Assembly: GCF_040451425.1 (NCBI RefSeq)
Contig: NZ_CP144374.1
Span: 186,001-250,000 of the forward strand
Direction of reading: 5' to 3'
From: Thermodesulfovibrio sp. 3462-1
Lineage (GTDB): Bacteria; Nitrospirota; Thermodesulfovibrionia; Thermodesulfovibrionales; Thermodesulfovibrionaceae
Length of the DNA stretch: 64,000 nucleotides
Position 1 is the first letter of the stretch; each line of letters starts with the position of its first letter. The translations under genes and the position numbers were made by a program. Shown in pieces: positions 36,376 through 45,305 of the stretch. The notes under the pieces are model-generated. The model was not told where the DNA came from. It searched no databases and saw only the letters and a program-made list of their open reading frames with translations.

Positions 36376-36959
36376 TTGTTTTCTCCGATTCTTGGTTCAG
36401 TTCCTTTAATCAACCTCTTTATATTTGAAATATGTCTTGAATAAATGAGAATTGTAAAGAGCCATGCAAAAATCAAAAACTCCTTGGGATAGTTTATAAT
36501 GATTACATTCAAGGGAAGCAAAGCAAAGCAGACAAGTGCTCCAAGAGAAGAGATTTTGCTAATTTTAACAGTAATTATCCAGATAAAAACTGTAATAAAC
36601 CCGGCTAAAGGCATATAGGCTAATAAAACTCCGATAGATGTAGCAACTCCTTTGCCTCCTTTAAACTTAAGAAAAGGCGTAAAACAGTGTCCAAGTACAG
36701 CTGAGATACCTGCCATCCCAAGCAAAACAGGATCTGAAGTGATGGCTATTTTAAAAATTAAGACAGGTATAAAACCTTTTGATATATCAAGCAATAAAGT
36801 AATTAATGCCTGTTTTTTGCCAATGACTCTCATTACATTTGTTGCACCAATATTTCCACTTCCAGTTTTTCTCAGATCAATTCCTTTTGCTTTACCAATA
36901 AGATAACCCCATGGAATAGAGCCAAACAAGAAGGCAATTATACATAAAAGTGCGCTCAT
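36372..36959 (-). CDS. plsY: acyl-phosphate:glycerol-3-phosphate acyltransferase PlsY
   Basis: A 195-residue inner-membrane enzyme that makes lysophosphatidic acid from acyl-phosphate. [11 protein letters not shown] at residue 13, [12 protein letters not shown] at about 33 and [13 protein letters not shown] at about 102 are the three conserved motifs, and five membrane segments are evident. The gene is followed by queC and preceded by pgsA, each with a 4-base overlap, which ties phospholipid steps together. Confidence 0.95.
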   Translation of the reverse strand: MSALLCIIAFLFGSIPWGYLIGKAKGIDLRKTGSGNIGATNVMRVIGKKQALITLLLDISKGFIPVLIFKIAITSDPVLLGMAGISAVLGHCFTPFLKFKGGKGVATSIGVLLAYMPLAGFITVFIWIITVKISKISSLGALVCFALLPLNVIIINYPKEFLIFAWLFTILIYSRHISNIKRLIKGTEPRIGENK

Positions 36960-37492
36960 TTTATGCTCCTCCAGAAGTGGAAAATATATTTAATTCCAGA
37001 AAATACAGCTACAAATGTAGCAATGTATATTAAAATAAGTCCTATATCGTAAAGGTCAACTCCGTATATTTCCTCTGCAATGAGAAGTAGTAAAATTGAT
37101 ATCATCTGAAGTACGGTTTTTGCCTTACCAGCAGTTTCAGCAGGAATAACAACTCCACGAGATAAAGCATAAAAACGCATTGTGGTGATTATAAATTCTC
37201 TTAAAACAATAACAGTGGCTATCCATGCAGGAACTCTTGCTATGTCAACAAGGATAATTAAGGCAGATATTACAAGAAGTTTGTCAGCAATAGGGTCTAA
37301 TATAATTCCTAATTTTGTTATCTGACGAAATTTTCTTGCCAGATATCCATCAAGAAAATCTGTTAAAGAAGCAATAAAAAACAGTACAGCACCCAATTGC
37401 GGATTTGTTGGTGTTTCTATTATAAAAATCGGGATAATAAGTATGCGTATAATCGTTAATGTTGTTGGAAGATTAAAAATTTGAGTACTCAT
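36956..37492 (-). CDS. pgsA: CDP-diacylglycerol-glycerol-3-phosphate 3-phosphatidyltransferase
   Basis: A 178-residue inner-membrane enzyme of phosphatidylglycerol synthesis. The CDP-alcohol phosphotransferase motif DFLDGYLARKFRQITKLGIILDPIADK (DG-x2-AR-x8-G-x3-D-x3-D) lies at about residues 42-68. Four or five membrane helices are visible. The start at 37492 overlaps the rfaE2-kdsC end by 20 bases. Another CDP-alcohol transferase activity, such as phosphatidylserine synthase, is less likely given the N-terminal NLPTTLTIIRIL. Confidence 0.92.
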   Translation of the reverse strand: MSTQIFNLPTTLTIIRILIIPIFIIETPTNPQLGAVLFFIASLTDFLDGYLARKFRQITKLGIILDPIADKLLVISALIILVDIARVPAWIATVIVLREFIITTMRFYALSRGVVIPAETAGKAKTVLQMISILLLLIAEEIYGVDLYDIGLILIYIATFVAVFSGIKYIFHFWRSIK

Positions 37493-38477
37493 CTATGAAT
37501 TTATCCCAAAGTCCCTTTGCTTTTAAGATTATATCACAGATTTCCCGCACAGCACCTTTTCCAGCTTTGTTTAAAGTTATATAATCAACTCTTTTTTTGA
37601 CCTCTTCATGAGCATCTTCTGGTGCAAAGGAAAGCCCTGCTCTTGTAAGCATGGATAAATCAATTATATCATCACCCATCGCTGCTATTTCTTCTTTTTT
37701 TAATTCATATGTTTTAACTATTTCATTGAAAATTTTTAATTTTTCCCTTGTTCCTTGATAAATTTCTGTAATTCCGAGCTCTTTCATTCTTCGTTGTAGT
37801 GCCTTTGAATGCCTGCCAGTAATTACTGCAATATTTACACCTGCTTTATGAAGCATAACAAGCCCATGGCCATCTCTTACATTAAAGATTTTAAACTCGT
37901 TGTTTTCTTCATCAAGTATTATGTCTCCACGAGTTAAAACTCCATCAACATCAAGTATGAGAAATTTTAATTTTTTTGCTTTTTCAATGATTTCAGCTGG
38001 AGGCTGTGACTGTTGAGTTTTATATTTATTCAGAATTCTATTTATTATTTCAGTTGTAGAGACTCCCTCAAAATACGGAAGGCTGTAAACTTCTTTTACA
38101 ATGTCTGCGCCTACAATATGTTCTACCTTCCAATCTCCGCCTTTAACAATAACATCAGGTTGAAGATATTTAATAAGATTGTATGGAGTATCTTCATCAA
38201 AAAAAGTGACAAAATCAACCATCTGAAGAGATGCAATCACTTCTGCTCTTTCATTTTCTGGATTAATTGGTCTTGAGGGTTTAATTCTTCCCACGGATTT
38301 ATCAGTGTTTAAGGCAATAATAAGAATATCTCCCATTTTTTTTGCTTCTTTAAGATATCTTATATGCCCAACATGGATTATGTCAAAGCAACCATTTGTA
38401 AAAACAATTTTTTTCCCTTCTTTTTTTAATTTGTCTATTTCTTTTTTAAGTTTTTCAGGATTTAGTATTTTGCTCAT
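37473..38477 (-). CDS. RfaE2-KdsC fusion: heptose adenylyltransferase plus KDO-8-P phosphatase
   Basis: A 334-residue two-domain enzyme of LPS core synthesis. Residues 1-150 form an RfaE2/HldE-C type cytidylyltransferase-fold domain: FTNGCFDIIHVGHIRYL (HxGH) at about 24, ALNTDKSVGRIKPSRPI and VKGGDWKVEHIVGAD. This domain would make ADP-heptose. Residues 165-320 form a KdsC-type HAD phosphatase: LDVDGVLTRG (DxDG) at about 174, ITGRHS at about 217 and AAMGDDIIDLSML at about 262; this would release KDO from KDO-8-phosphate. A linker joins them in frame with no stop. The two activities are usually encoded separately. Confidence 0.88.
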   Translation of the reverse strand: MSKILNPEKLKKEIDKLKKEGKKIVFTNGCFDIIHVGHIRYLKEAKKMGDILIIALNTDKSVGRIKPSRPINPENERAEVIASLQMVDFVTFFDEDTPYNLIKYLQPDVIVKGGDWKVEHIVGADIVKEVYSLPYFEGVSTTEIINRILNKYKTQQSQPPAEIIEKAKKLKFLILDVDGVLTRGDIILDEENNEFKIFNVRDGHGLVMLHKAGVNIAVITGRHSKALQRRMKELGITEIYQGTREKLKIFNEIVKTYELKKEEIAAMGDDIIDLSMLTRAGLSFAPEDAHEEVKKRVDYITLNKAGKGAVREICDIILKAKGLWDKFIDEYSNF

Positions 38478-38880
38478 AGATTTTCTCTATTGCTTTTTTC
38501 AAGATTTCTTTGTCAGTTTTATATGTAATTTTTTTCATTGCTTCTTCAGGACTGAACCACTCTGCGGAGTTGATTTCCCACTGAGGCATTATCTGTCCGC
38601 CTGTGTATTTTACAAGAAAATATTTTACGGTTTTAAAGTATTTTTTCCCATCCATGACAAACCAGTAAGAAGTTTCTCCAATTTCATCAACTATCTTACC
38701 ACTTATGCCTGTTTCTTCTTTTATTTCTCTTAATGCAGTTTCATGAGGACTCTCTCCTTTTTCTATCAATCCCTTTGGTAAAGCCCATATTTTGCCTTCC
38801 TTTGTTGAAATCAGGAGTATTTTTAAATCATCGTTTTCAAATTTGTAAACAACTCCTCCAGCTGAAAATAGTCTTTTCAT
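38455..38880 (-). CDS. Nudix hydrolase
   Basis: A 141-residue pyrophosphohydrolase. The Nudix box GLIEKGESPHETALREIKEETGI has G, E, REI and EE-x-G in their required positions at about 37-59. Related small proteins (MutT/Ap4A hydrolase-type) remove nucleoside di- or polyphosphates, so the substrate cannot be named. The N-terminus AGGVVYKFENDDLKILLI is typical of Ap4A-hydrolase-like members. It overlaps the rfaE2-kdsC start by 23 bases and rseP by 4. Confidence 0.9.
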   Translation of the reverse strand: MKRLFSAGGVVYKFENDDLKILLISTKEGKIWALPKGLIEKGESPHETALREIKEETGISGKIVDEIGETSYWFVMDGKKYFKTVKYFLVKYTGGQIMPQWEINSAEWFSPEEAMKKITYKTDKEILKKAIEKIYEQNTKS

Positions 38881-39947
38881 CGGAACATCTTCCCTGGATG
38901 TAAAAGTCTCAGAATGTCATTGTAAAAAGCAAGCATCATCAAGGCAACTAAAAGTGCTATTCCAATTTTTTGGGAAACTGCAATGAATTTTTCACTTACA
39001 GGTTTTCTTCTTACTGCTTCAATTAAGAAAAATAAAATATGCCCACCATCAAGTACTGGAATTGGCAAGAGATTGAGCACTCCAAGATTTATGCTAATTA
39101 TTGCTGCAAAGCTTAAAAAACTTACCATGCCCTGCTCAGCAGTTTTACCTGCAGCCTGAAATATGAGGATAGGACCTCCTATGACCTCTGTTGAAACAAC
39201 TCTTTGAAAGATTTTTACGATAGTAAGATAAGTAAGCTCTACAATTTCATAACACCTTTGGATAGATATTTTAAGAGCAGAAAGAGGATTTTCTTTTTTG
39301 ATAAAGACTGCCTTTTCATCTGGTTTTATTCCGATTTGCCCAACAAAAACTTTTTCTCCAAAAATATTTTTAACTTCCTTTTCCTGAGGCGTTATCTGAA
39401 GTTGAATGATTTCACCGTTTCTTTCAATTTTGAAATTGAGATTTTTATTTGGATTCTGCTGGATGAACTGAGCCATATCAAACCAGTTTGAGATTTTTTG
39501 CCCTTCAATCTCTACAATTTTATCGCCAGTCTTTAATCCTGCCATGTAGGCAGGTGAATTTTTCATAACTTCTCCTATTACTGGTTTAATTACAGGAACT
39601 CCGTGAACAAATACAATCCAAAAAAGAATGACTGCACCAAGAATATTAAAAAAAGGACCTGCAAAAACAATGAAAATCTTTTTATAAACTGGCTGGTGCT
39701 TGAAAGATCGCGTTTCATCAATTACTTCATCTGTTGGTTCTTCCCCATACATCTTTACATATCCACCAAGAGGAACAGCACTCAGTAGATATTCTGTTTC
39801 TCCAATTTTTTTTCCTATCACTTTTGGTCCGAAACCAATTGAAAATTTAAGCACTCTTACTCCGCTTATCTTAGCAGCTAAAAAATGTCCAAATTCATGA
39901 ATGAATATTAAAAAACCAAAAAGAATTATTGCATAAATAAAATTCAT
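38877..39947 (-). CDS. rseP: site-2 intramembrane metalloprotease RseP
   Basis: A 356-residue inner-membrane protease that cleaves membrane-spanning anti-sigma factors and spent signal peptides. The zinc motif HEFGH is at residues 17-21 in the first membrane helix, a single PDZ domain occupies about 110-190 (SPAYMAGLKTGDKIVEIEG), and the second active-site motif LPIPVLDGGHI is at about 294. A single PDZ domain fits the shorter non-enterobacterial form. The order uppS-cdsA-dxr-rseP is classic. Confidence 0.95.
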   Translation of the reverse strand: MNFIYAIILFGFLIFIHEFGHFLAAKISGVRVLKFSIGFGPKVIGKKIGETEYLLSAVPLGGYVKMYGEEPTDEVIDETRSFKHQPVYKKIFIVFAGPFFNILGAVILFWIVFVHGVPVIKPVIGEVMKNSPAYMAGLKTGDKIVEIEGQKISNWFDMAQFIQQNPNKNLNFKIERNGEIIQLQITPQEKEVKNIFGEKVFVGQIGIKPDEKAVFIKKENPLSALKISIQRCYEIVELTYLTIVKIFQRVVSTEVIGGPILIFQAAGKTAEQGMVSFLSFAAIISINLGVLNLLPIPVLDGGHILFFLIEAVRRKPVSEKFIAVSQKIGIALLVALMMLAFYNDILRLLHPGKMFR

Positions 39948-41089
39948 TTTTTTATCTCCTTCAATGCTTTTTTTCTTGCCCAGCTATCAACTTCAAGGAT
40001 TTCTTCTATACTGTCAGGATTAAAAACCCTGTGGGCATCCATAACTTTTTTAATCAATTTGGGTATCTCATTAAATTTTAACTTTCCTGAAAGAAAAGCA
40101 TCAACAGCAATCTCATCAGCTGCATTTAAAACCACTGGCATACTGCCTCCAATCCTGACTGCTTCATAAGCAAGACTGAGGCATGGGAAAACCTCTGTAT
40201 CAGGTAATTCAAAGTTAAGCTCTCGTAAGGCTTTCCAGTCTATTGGAGAAATTATATCTGGAAGCCTCTCTGGAAGGGATAGTGCCAGTGCAATAGGTGC
40301 TTTCATATCAGGGTTGCTTATCTGGGCGAGATAGGTTCCGTCAATAAATTCAACAAGGCAATGCACAATACTTTGAGGATGAATCAATACTGCAATGTTT
40401 TCAACAGGTATGTCAAAGAGAAAATGTGCTTCAATAACCTCAAATCCTTTATTCATAAGGGTTGCTGAATCTATGGTAATTCTCTTCCCCATCTTCCATT
40501 TTGGATGATTTAGTGCTTCCTGAGGAGTTACATTTTCTATTTCACTGGTTTTTTTCCCTCTAAAAGGTCCTCCAGAGGCAGTAAGCCATATTTTTCTTAT
40601 ATAAGGTTTATTGCATCCATTAATGCACTGAAAAACAGCACTGTGTTCGCTATCAACAGGAATTATCTGAGCTCCGCTGTGGTTAGCTTGTTTTTTTATT
40701 AAGTCACCAGCCATTACAAGGCTCTCCTTATTTGCGAGTGCTACTACTTTGCCAGCCTTTACTGCTTCAAATGTGGGTAGAAGACCTTCTGCACCAACAA
40801 TGGCTGAAAGAACAATGTCTGCTTCTTTAAGTCCTGCAATCTCGCATACTCCTTCAGTTCCGCAGAGTATATTTAATGATTGTATTTCTTTCTTTAACTT
40901 TTCACAGGCTTTTTTATCATAGACTGCTACATACTCTGGTTTAAACTCTTCAATCTGCTCTTTAAGAAGGTTAATGCTGCTTTTTACAGCAAGTCCCAGT
41001 ACCTTAAATTTTTCAGGAAATTGCCTTATTACCTGAAGAGCATTTTTACCTATAGAGCCTGTGCTACCAAGTATTACAACTTTTTTCAA
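39944..41089 (-). CDS. dxr: 1-deoxy-D-xylulose-5-phosphate reductoisomerase
   Basis: A 381-residue NADPH-dependent enzyme that makes methylerythritol phosphate, the second step of non-mevalonate isoprenoid synthesis. GSTGSIGKNAL at residue 8 binds NADPH; LANKESLVMAG at about 117, PVDSEHSAVFQ at about 140, and TASGGPFRGK with the flexible loop at about 171 are conserved. MGKRITIDSATLMNKGFEVIEA is present. The start is TTG at 41089 with AGGAGA 8 bases upstream; no in-frame ATG lies nearby. The enzyme feeds the adjacent uppS. Confidence 0.96.
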   Translation of the reverse strand: MKKVVILGSTGSIGKNALQVIRQFPEKFKVLGLAVKSSINLLKEQIEEFKPEYVAVYDKKACEKLKKEIQSLNILCGTEGVCEIAGLKEADIVLSAIVGAEGLLPTFEAVKAGKVVALANKESLVMAGDLIKKQANHSGAQIIPVDSEHSAVFQCINGCNKPYIRKIWLTASGGPFRGKKTSEIENVTPQEALNHPKWKMGKRITIDSATLMNKGFEVIEAHFLFDIPVENIAVLIHPQSIVHCLVEFIDGTYLAQISNPDMKAPIALALSLPERLPDIISPIDWKALRELNFELPDTEVFPCLSLAYEAVRIGGSMPVVLNAADEIAVDAFLSGKLKFNEIPKLIKKVMDAHRVFNPDSIEEILEVDSWARKKALKEIKK

Positions 41090-41098
41090 TGCATTCTC

Positions 41099-41887
41099 CT
41101 ACATAAGCCTCATAAAAAAATAAAGTAAAACTCCAGCAAAAAGCATACTATCTATTTTATCAAGAACTCCACCATGTTCTGGAAAAAGAAAGCTTGAATC
41201 CTTTACCTGAGCATCTCTTTTAAACATTGATTCAACAAGATCACCAAATATGCTGATAAAGCCAATTAAAAAACCTGCTATTAAAAGCTTGACAAAAGGC
41301 TTTGACAGTAAAAAATTTCCAAATAATAAAGAAGCAATTATTCCACCTACTATAGAACCATAAGCACCAGCCCATGTTTTTTTGGGGCTTACCTCTGGAT
41401 AAAGCTTCTTTTTCCCGAATCCCTTTCCAATGTAATAGGCAAAAGAGTCTGCTGACCATACAACAGCATACAAATATATAATCCATTGCCATCCATGCTC
41501 TCTTAAGAACCAGTGAAAAACGAGTAACGAAGGAATATAAAGAAGTCCAATCATAACAGGAGAGATTTCAGAGAGCGCATACTGAGGCTCTTTTTTTGAT
41601 ATTAAACGAATGATAGTTATTACTGCAAAGGCTGTAGCATAATAATTCAGTGCAAACTGGGGATAAACACAGTTAAGTAAAAAAATGATCACAGAACAGA
41701 AAATTCCAAAACCAATCCAGAAACCATGAGTCTTATACATTTTTAAAAATTCCCACATTCCTGTAGCACAAACTGCTGTAAGGAATGCTAAAAAGAAGTA
41801 GGGCGGTAGCTTTACAATCAATAAAAGTAAAAGAGGAAGCGTTATTAATGCAACAAGAATTCTTTTTTTATGACCCTGCAAATTCAC
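41099..41887 (-). CDS. cdsA: phosphatidate cytidylyltransferase CdsA
   Basis: A 262-residue inner-membrane enzyme that makes CDP-diacylglycerol. Seven or so hydrophobic segments are visible. The CdsA signature lies near the C-terminus as SPKKTWAGAYGSIVGG and SIFGDLVESMFKRDAQVKDSSFLFPEHGGVLDKIDSM. The start is GTG at 41887, overlapping uppS by 20 bases. Its product supplies PgsA encoded downstream. Confidence 0.94.
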   Translation of the reverse strand: MNLQGHKKRILVALITLPLLLLLIVKLPPYFFLAFLTAVCATGMWEFLKMYKTHGFWIGFGIFCSVIIFLLNCVYPQFALNYYATAFAVITIIRLISKKEPQYALSEISPVMIGLLYIPSLLVFHWFLREHGWQWIIYLYAVVWSADSFAYYIGKGFGKKKLYPEVSPKKTWAGAYGSIVGGIIASLLFGNFLLSKPFVKLLIAGFLIGFISIFGDLVESMFKRDAQVKDSSFLFPEHGGVLDKIDSMLFAGVLLYFFMRLM

Positions 41888-42575
41888 TTACTTTTCCAAA
41901 TCTCCTCTGTCTTTTTTTAAAATCAAGAATTGCTTCTGTAAACTCCTCTTCAGTGAAATCTGGCCAGAGGGTTTGTGTAAAGTAAAACTCTGAATAGGCA
42001 GACTGCCATATTAAAAAATTGCTAAGTCTTTGTTCACCTGAAGTTCTTATTATAAGATCAGGCTCTGGAGACCCGGCTGTGTCAAGCATAGATGAGAATA
42101 AGCTTTCACTGAGTTCATCAGGTTTGATTTGATGTTCAATTATTTTTTTTACTGCTCTTAAAATTTCATCCCTTCCGCCATAACTTATGGCAAACTGTGC
42201 AGTAAGAGTACTACACTGTCCTGTTATTTGCTCTGTTTCCTCAATTATTTTAAGGACATCTGAAGGCATCATCTGACGATTCCCTATCATTTTGAACCTG
42301 ACTCCCTGGGAAAGAAACAATTGAGTTTCTTTTTTTAGATGATTTTGTAATAACTCCATAATTATTTCAACTTCTTTTTTGGGTCTTTGCCAGTTTTCTA
42401 TTGAAAAGGCATAAAAAGTAACAATATCAATATTCAATCTTATAGCAGCACGGATAATTTCTTTTACTTTTTCAACTCCTCTTTTATGTCCTTCATAACG
42501 AGGCAGTCCTCTCATCTGTGCCCATCTTCCATTTCCATCCATTATTATTCCAACATGCTTTATAAATCTGCCCAT
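41868..42575 (-). CDS. uppS: undecaprenyl diphosphate synthase
   Basis: A 235-residue cis-prenyltransferase that makes the C55 lipid carrier for peptidoglycan and LPS sugars. HVGIIMDGNGRWAQMRGLPRYEGH (residues 7-30) contains the catalytic aspartate and the phosphate-binding segment; TFYAFSIENWQRP is at about 53; the C-terminal signature PEPDLIIRTSGEQRLSNFLIWQ is at about 174. Length is typical. It is the second gene of the long minus-strand transcript. Confidence 0.96.
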   Translation of the reverse strand: MGRFIKHVGIIMDGNGRWAQMRGLPRYEGHKRGVEKVKEIIRAAIRLNIDIVTFYAFSIENWQRPKKEVEIIMELLQNHLKKETQLFLSQGVRFKMIGNRQMMPSDVLKIIEETEQITGQCSTLTAQFAISYGGRDEILRAVKKIIEHQIKPDELSESLFSSMLDTAGSPEPDLIIRTSGEQRLSNFLIWQSAYSEFYFTQTLWPDFTEEEFTEAILDFKKRQRRFGKVSEFAGS

Positions 42576-42577
42576 TT

Positions 42578-44236
42578 TTAATATTTGAAGGAAAGTATAT
42601 GTAGAATTGTCTCAAAAGGATTCTCTCCCTGAAGAAGCCTCTTTGGATTGAAGCCAAAAGGAGGCTTGACAAGAACAAACAATTTATCTGATGAAACAGC
42701 ATAGTCAAGTATTTCTCCTGACATCTCTTCTGTAACGGATGTATCTTCAATCCCGATTCCTGTCCATTGAAGAAGATGTAATGTAGAGCTTTTGTATCCC
42801 AAAGTTGAAACATTTACAAGCCCTAAAAGAGGTTTTTTCTCTATAACTATTACTCCATTACTTAAAGGTTTTATTCTGCTTTGAACTTTCCATTTTCCGA
42901 GGCTTAACATGGCAATTCCAGTTTGTTTTTCATACTGTAGCCCGTATCCAAGAGGTTGCTGTGAGCGCCAGAGAGAAACACCTTTTTTGTTGTATACTGC
43001 GAGAGAGCCATCATCTTCCCATTTAAACATAATATTGCCGAAAAGATAAAAATCATAGATATTTGCTTTAACTGGAAGTTTAAACACACCCTGAGACTGA
43101 TACCTTGACTGTTGAGCTGTTATATAAAAAATCTCTCCATCAAAACCAGAGGAAGGAGAATACTTCTGAGCAATTAATTTTCCATCATAGATTCTTAAAA
43201 ATACATCATTAAGTCTGGCAATTTCATTGAAACCATCGCTAACCCACTTAATTATTAGTGAAATAACTCTTTCATCCTTCTTTATTGTTATTACTATCTC
43301 GTCTTTGCTGTCTCTGTCAATATCACCTGTATCAAACCAGAGAATATCACCACCTACTGGAATTGAATAGTTACTCTTGAGTTTCAGGTCAACATCTATG
43401 GTGTAGAGGCTTATTTCACTGTCTGAGGCAATTAAAATTTGATTTTGACTTGTTCCGTCAAAATTGCCAACAGCTACCCTGTTAATGCTTCTTGAAAGTC
43501 TGAAGGAAAGAAGTGTGTGCCCTTCAGGGACTATTAATGAGGCATATTTCTTTCTTAACTCACTCAAAGCTACTTGATTGAGTTCAATTTCTGAGTGTGA
43601 AAAAAGTTTTTTATCCTTTATCCAGTAAAGCTCTTGAGAAATCTTCAGGTTTCCATTCTGTTTTGATTGTTTAAGGAAGAGTAAGACATCAGCGTTCCCA
43701 GACTGTTTTAAAACTTTTTCTATATCTGTTACATTTACAGGAGCATCAATAAGTTCAAATCTCTCAGTATCTTTCAGTTCCCTGTAATAGCCTTCACCGA
43801 CTGCCCATTCAGTATCTCCTTGAGCATATAAAATTTTAATTTTTGATTTCGGTATTTTGAATAAAAGTGGTTCGCTGGAGGAAATATTTCCTTCTAAAAC
43901 CTCAGCCACAGAAGAGTTTTCTTCAACGCTTATAACTTCAGCTAAACCAACTATTTTTTCTGATTTACCTATAACCTGTCTTGTTACAGGATGAATTAAA
44001 GGAACAGTCTCTTCAAAAATAACCACTCTCTGTCCTTTTCTTATTCCATCTTTAAAGCCTTTATCAAGAGAGAGTTTGTTTTCTTCCAGTTTTACAACTT
44101 TACCAGTAATTATAGGGAAGTAGGATAAAAGAGTTTCTTTAAAATTTTTAAAATAGTCAACTTCTGCATAACAAGGTTTTGCATAAATTAAACACAGCAG
44201 AAAAAATATCACTATTCCATTTTTTATAAAATGCAT
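42578..44236 (-). CDS. exported FG-GAP/VCBS-like repeat protein of unknown function
   Basis: A 552-residue protein with a signal peptide (residues 1-24, ending KPCYAE). Residues 30-120 resemble a small beta domain with GKVVKLEENKLSLDKGFKDG. From about 240 on there are repeats with calcium-loop-like acidic strings: NFDGTSQNQILIASD and DTGDIDRDSKDEIVITIK, as in FG-GAP/VCBS beta-propellers. It ends 2 bases before the uppS start and so leads the envelope operon. No Shine-Dalgarno sequence precedes the ATG; TTGACT-N18-TAAACT upstream would start transcription almost at the ATG. A periplasmic or outer-membrane role is likely; the function is unknown. Confidence 0.72.
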   Translation of the reverse strand: MHFIKNGIVIFFLLCLIYAKPCYAEVDYFKNFKETLLSYFPIITGKVVKLEENKLSLDKGFKDGIRKGQRVVIFEETVPLIHPVTRQVIGKSEKIVGLAEVISVEENSSVAEVLEGNISSSEPLLFKIPKSKIKILYAQGDTEWAVGEGYYRELKDTERFELIDAPVNVTDIEKVLKQSGNADVLLFLKQSKQNGNLKISQELYWIKDKKLFSHSEIELNQVALSELRKKYASLIVPEGHTLLSFRLSRSINRVAVGNFDGTSQNQILIASDSEISLYTIDVDLKLKSNYSIPVGGDILWFDTGDIDRDSKDEIVITIKKDERVISLIIKWVSDGFNEIARLNDVFLRIYDGKLIAQKYSPSSGFDGEIFYITAQQSRYQSQGVFKLPVKANIYDFYLFGNIMFKWEDDGSLAVYNKKGVSLWRSQQPLGYGLQYEKQTGIAMLSLGKWKVQSRIKPLSNGVIVIEKKPLLGLVNVSTLGYKSSTLHLLQWTGIGIEDTSVTEEMSGEILDYAVSSDKLFVLVKPPFGFNPKRLLQGENPFETILHILSFKY

Positions 44237-44323
44237 TTTAAAGTTTAAACTAAATTGCTCTTACAAGTCAAAAGTTTTCCTTAATCGCACGGGAAAGGTT
44301 TTTTATGGTATATTTAAACAGAG

Positions 44324-44842
44324 ATGAAAAAACTGATTTTGATTTTTTCGAGTATATTTTTTGTGGTGATTTTGTTTGTAGTGTTTAATTATCTGGACAA
44401 AGAGCATCCTATTAAGGTAAAGGTTTCAATGGAAGGTTCTTTTTTTAGAGATGCTCAGTTTATTCAGAAAAAAGATGGGCAGTTGAAACTACAACTTTTT
44501 TCAAAAGAAGCTTTAATGAGTGATGATGGGAAGTTAATGGATTTACGGGAGCTTACAATGTTTTTCCCTGAAAAAAATCTTACTGTAAAAGCCAGAAAGG
44601 GATTTTACTGGATTGAATCCGGCGACCTTATTTTAAGTGAAGGAATAGAAGGATTTTCAAAGGACTATAAAATTTATGGCACAGAGGCTTACTGGAGTGC
44701 GAAGGATAAAACTCTTTATTCCGATAATCCACTTAAGATTGAAGGAAACAGGTTTATTATAGAAGGCAACTCTGGCAAAGCCAGTGAGAATTTGATAGAA
44801 TTAAAGAAAGGGGTGAAAGCAATTGTCTATTCTAAGAAGTAG
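44324..44842 (+). CDS. lptC: LPS export protein LptC
   Basis: A 172-residue bitopic inner-membrane protein linking the LptBFG transporter to the LptA bridge. A single N-terminal membrane segment (residues 2-21) is followed by a beta-jellyroll-like periplasmic domain (KVSMEGSFFRDAQFIQK, LTVKARKGFYW, KIYGTEAYWSAKDKTLYSDN). LptC proteins diverge strongly; the call leans on position before lptA and lptB. TATATT at 44309-44314 lies just 9 bases before the ATG and there is no Shine-Dalgarno sequence. Confidence 0.85.
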   Translation: MKKLILIFSSIFFVVILFVVFNYLDKEHPIKVKVSMEGSFFRDAQFIQKKDGQLKLQLFSKEALMSDDGKLMDLRELTMFFPEKNLTVKARKGFYWIESGDLILSEGIEGFSKDYKIYGTEAYWSAKDKTLYSDNPLKIEGNRFIIEGNSGKASENLIELKKGVKAIVYSKK

Positions 44843-45305
44843 TTTTATATTTTTAGTAGCTTTGTTTCTTTTTATTAATCCAGTTTTGGCTCAGGACAAA
44901 AAGGAAATGCCAGAGCCTATAATAATAACCTCAAAAACGCTTATAAATGATAGTAAAACAAAAACAGCTACTTTTGAGGGAAATGTTGTTGCTAAAAGAG
45001 GAGAGGTTACATTGTATGCAAATAAAATGATTGTTTATTATGAAGATGAGCAAAAAGGTGGGAATATAAAAATGATAGAGGCAATAGGAGATGTAAAGCT
45101 TGTAAAGGCAGACAGAGTTATTACCTCCCATAAGGCAACATATCTTCCTGAGCCAGAAGAAAGAGTAATATTTACTGGAGAGCCAAGAGCAACAGAGGGT
45201 AAAAATCTTGTAACAGGTGAAAAGATAACATATTTCATGAAAGATGACAGATCAGTTGTGGAAAAAAGTAAGGTTTATTTAAAAGAGAAAAAATCAGGAA
45301 AATGA
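44823..45305 (+). CDS. lptA: LPS transport periplasmic protein LptA
   Basis: A 160-residue periplasmic protein that forms the LPS bridge across the cell wall. Residues 1-23 are a signal peptide ending VLAQD. The OstA-like beta repeats are visible: ITSKTLINDSKTKTATFEGNV, LYANKMIVYYEDE and ITSHKATYLPEPEERVIFTG. The start is TTG at 44823, inside lptC by 20 bases, with AAAGGGGTG 7 bases upstream. It overlaps lptB by 4 bases. Confidence 0.9.
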   Translation: MSILRSSFIFLVALFLFINPVLAQDKKEMPEPIIITSKTLINDSKTKTATFEGNVVAKRGEVTLYANKMIVYYEDEQKGGNIKMIEAIGDVKLVKADRVITSHKATYLPEPEERVIFTGEPRATEGKNLVTGEKITYFMKDDRSVVEKSKVYLKEKKSGK

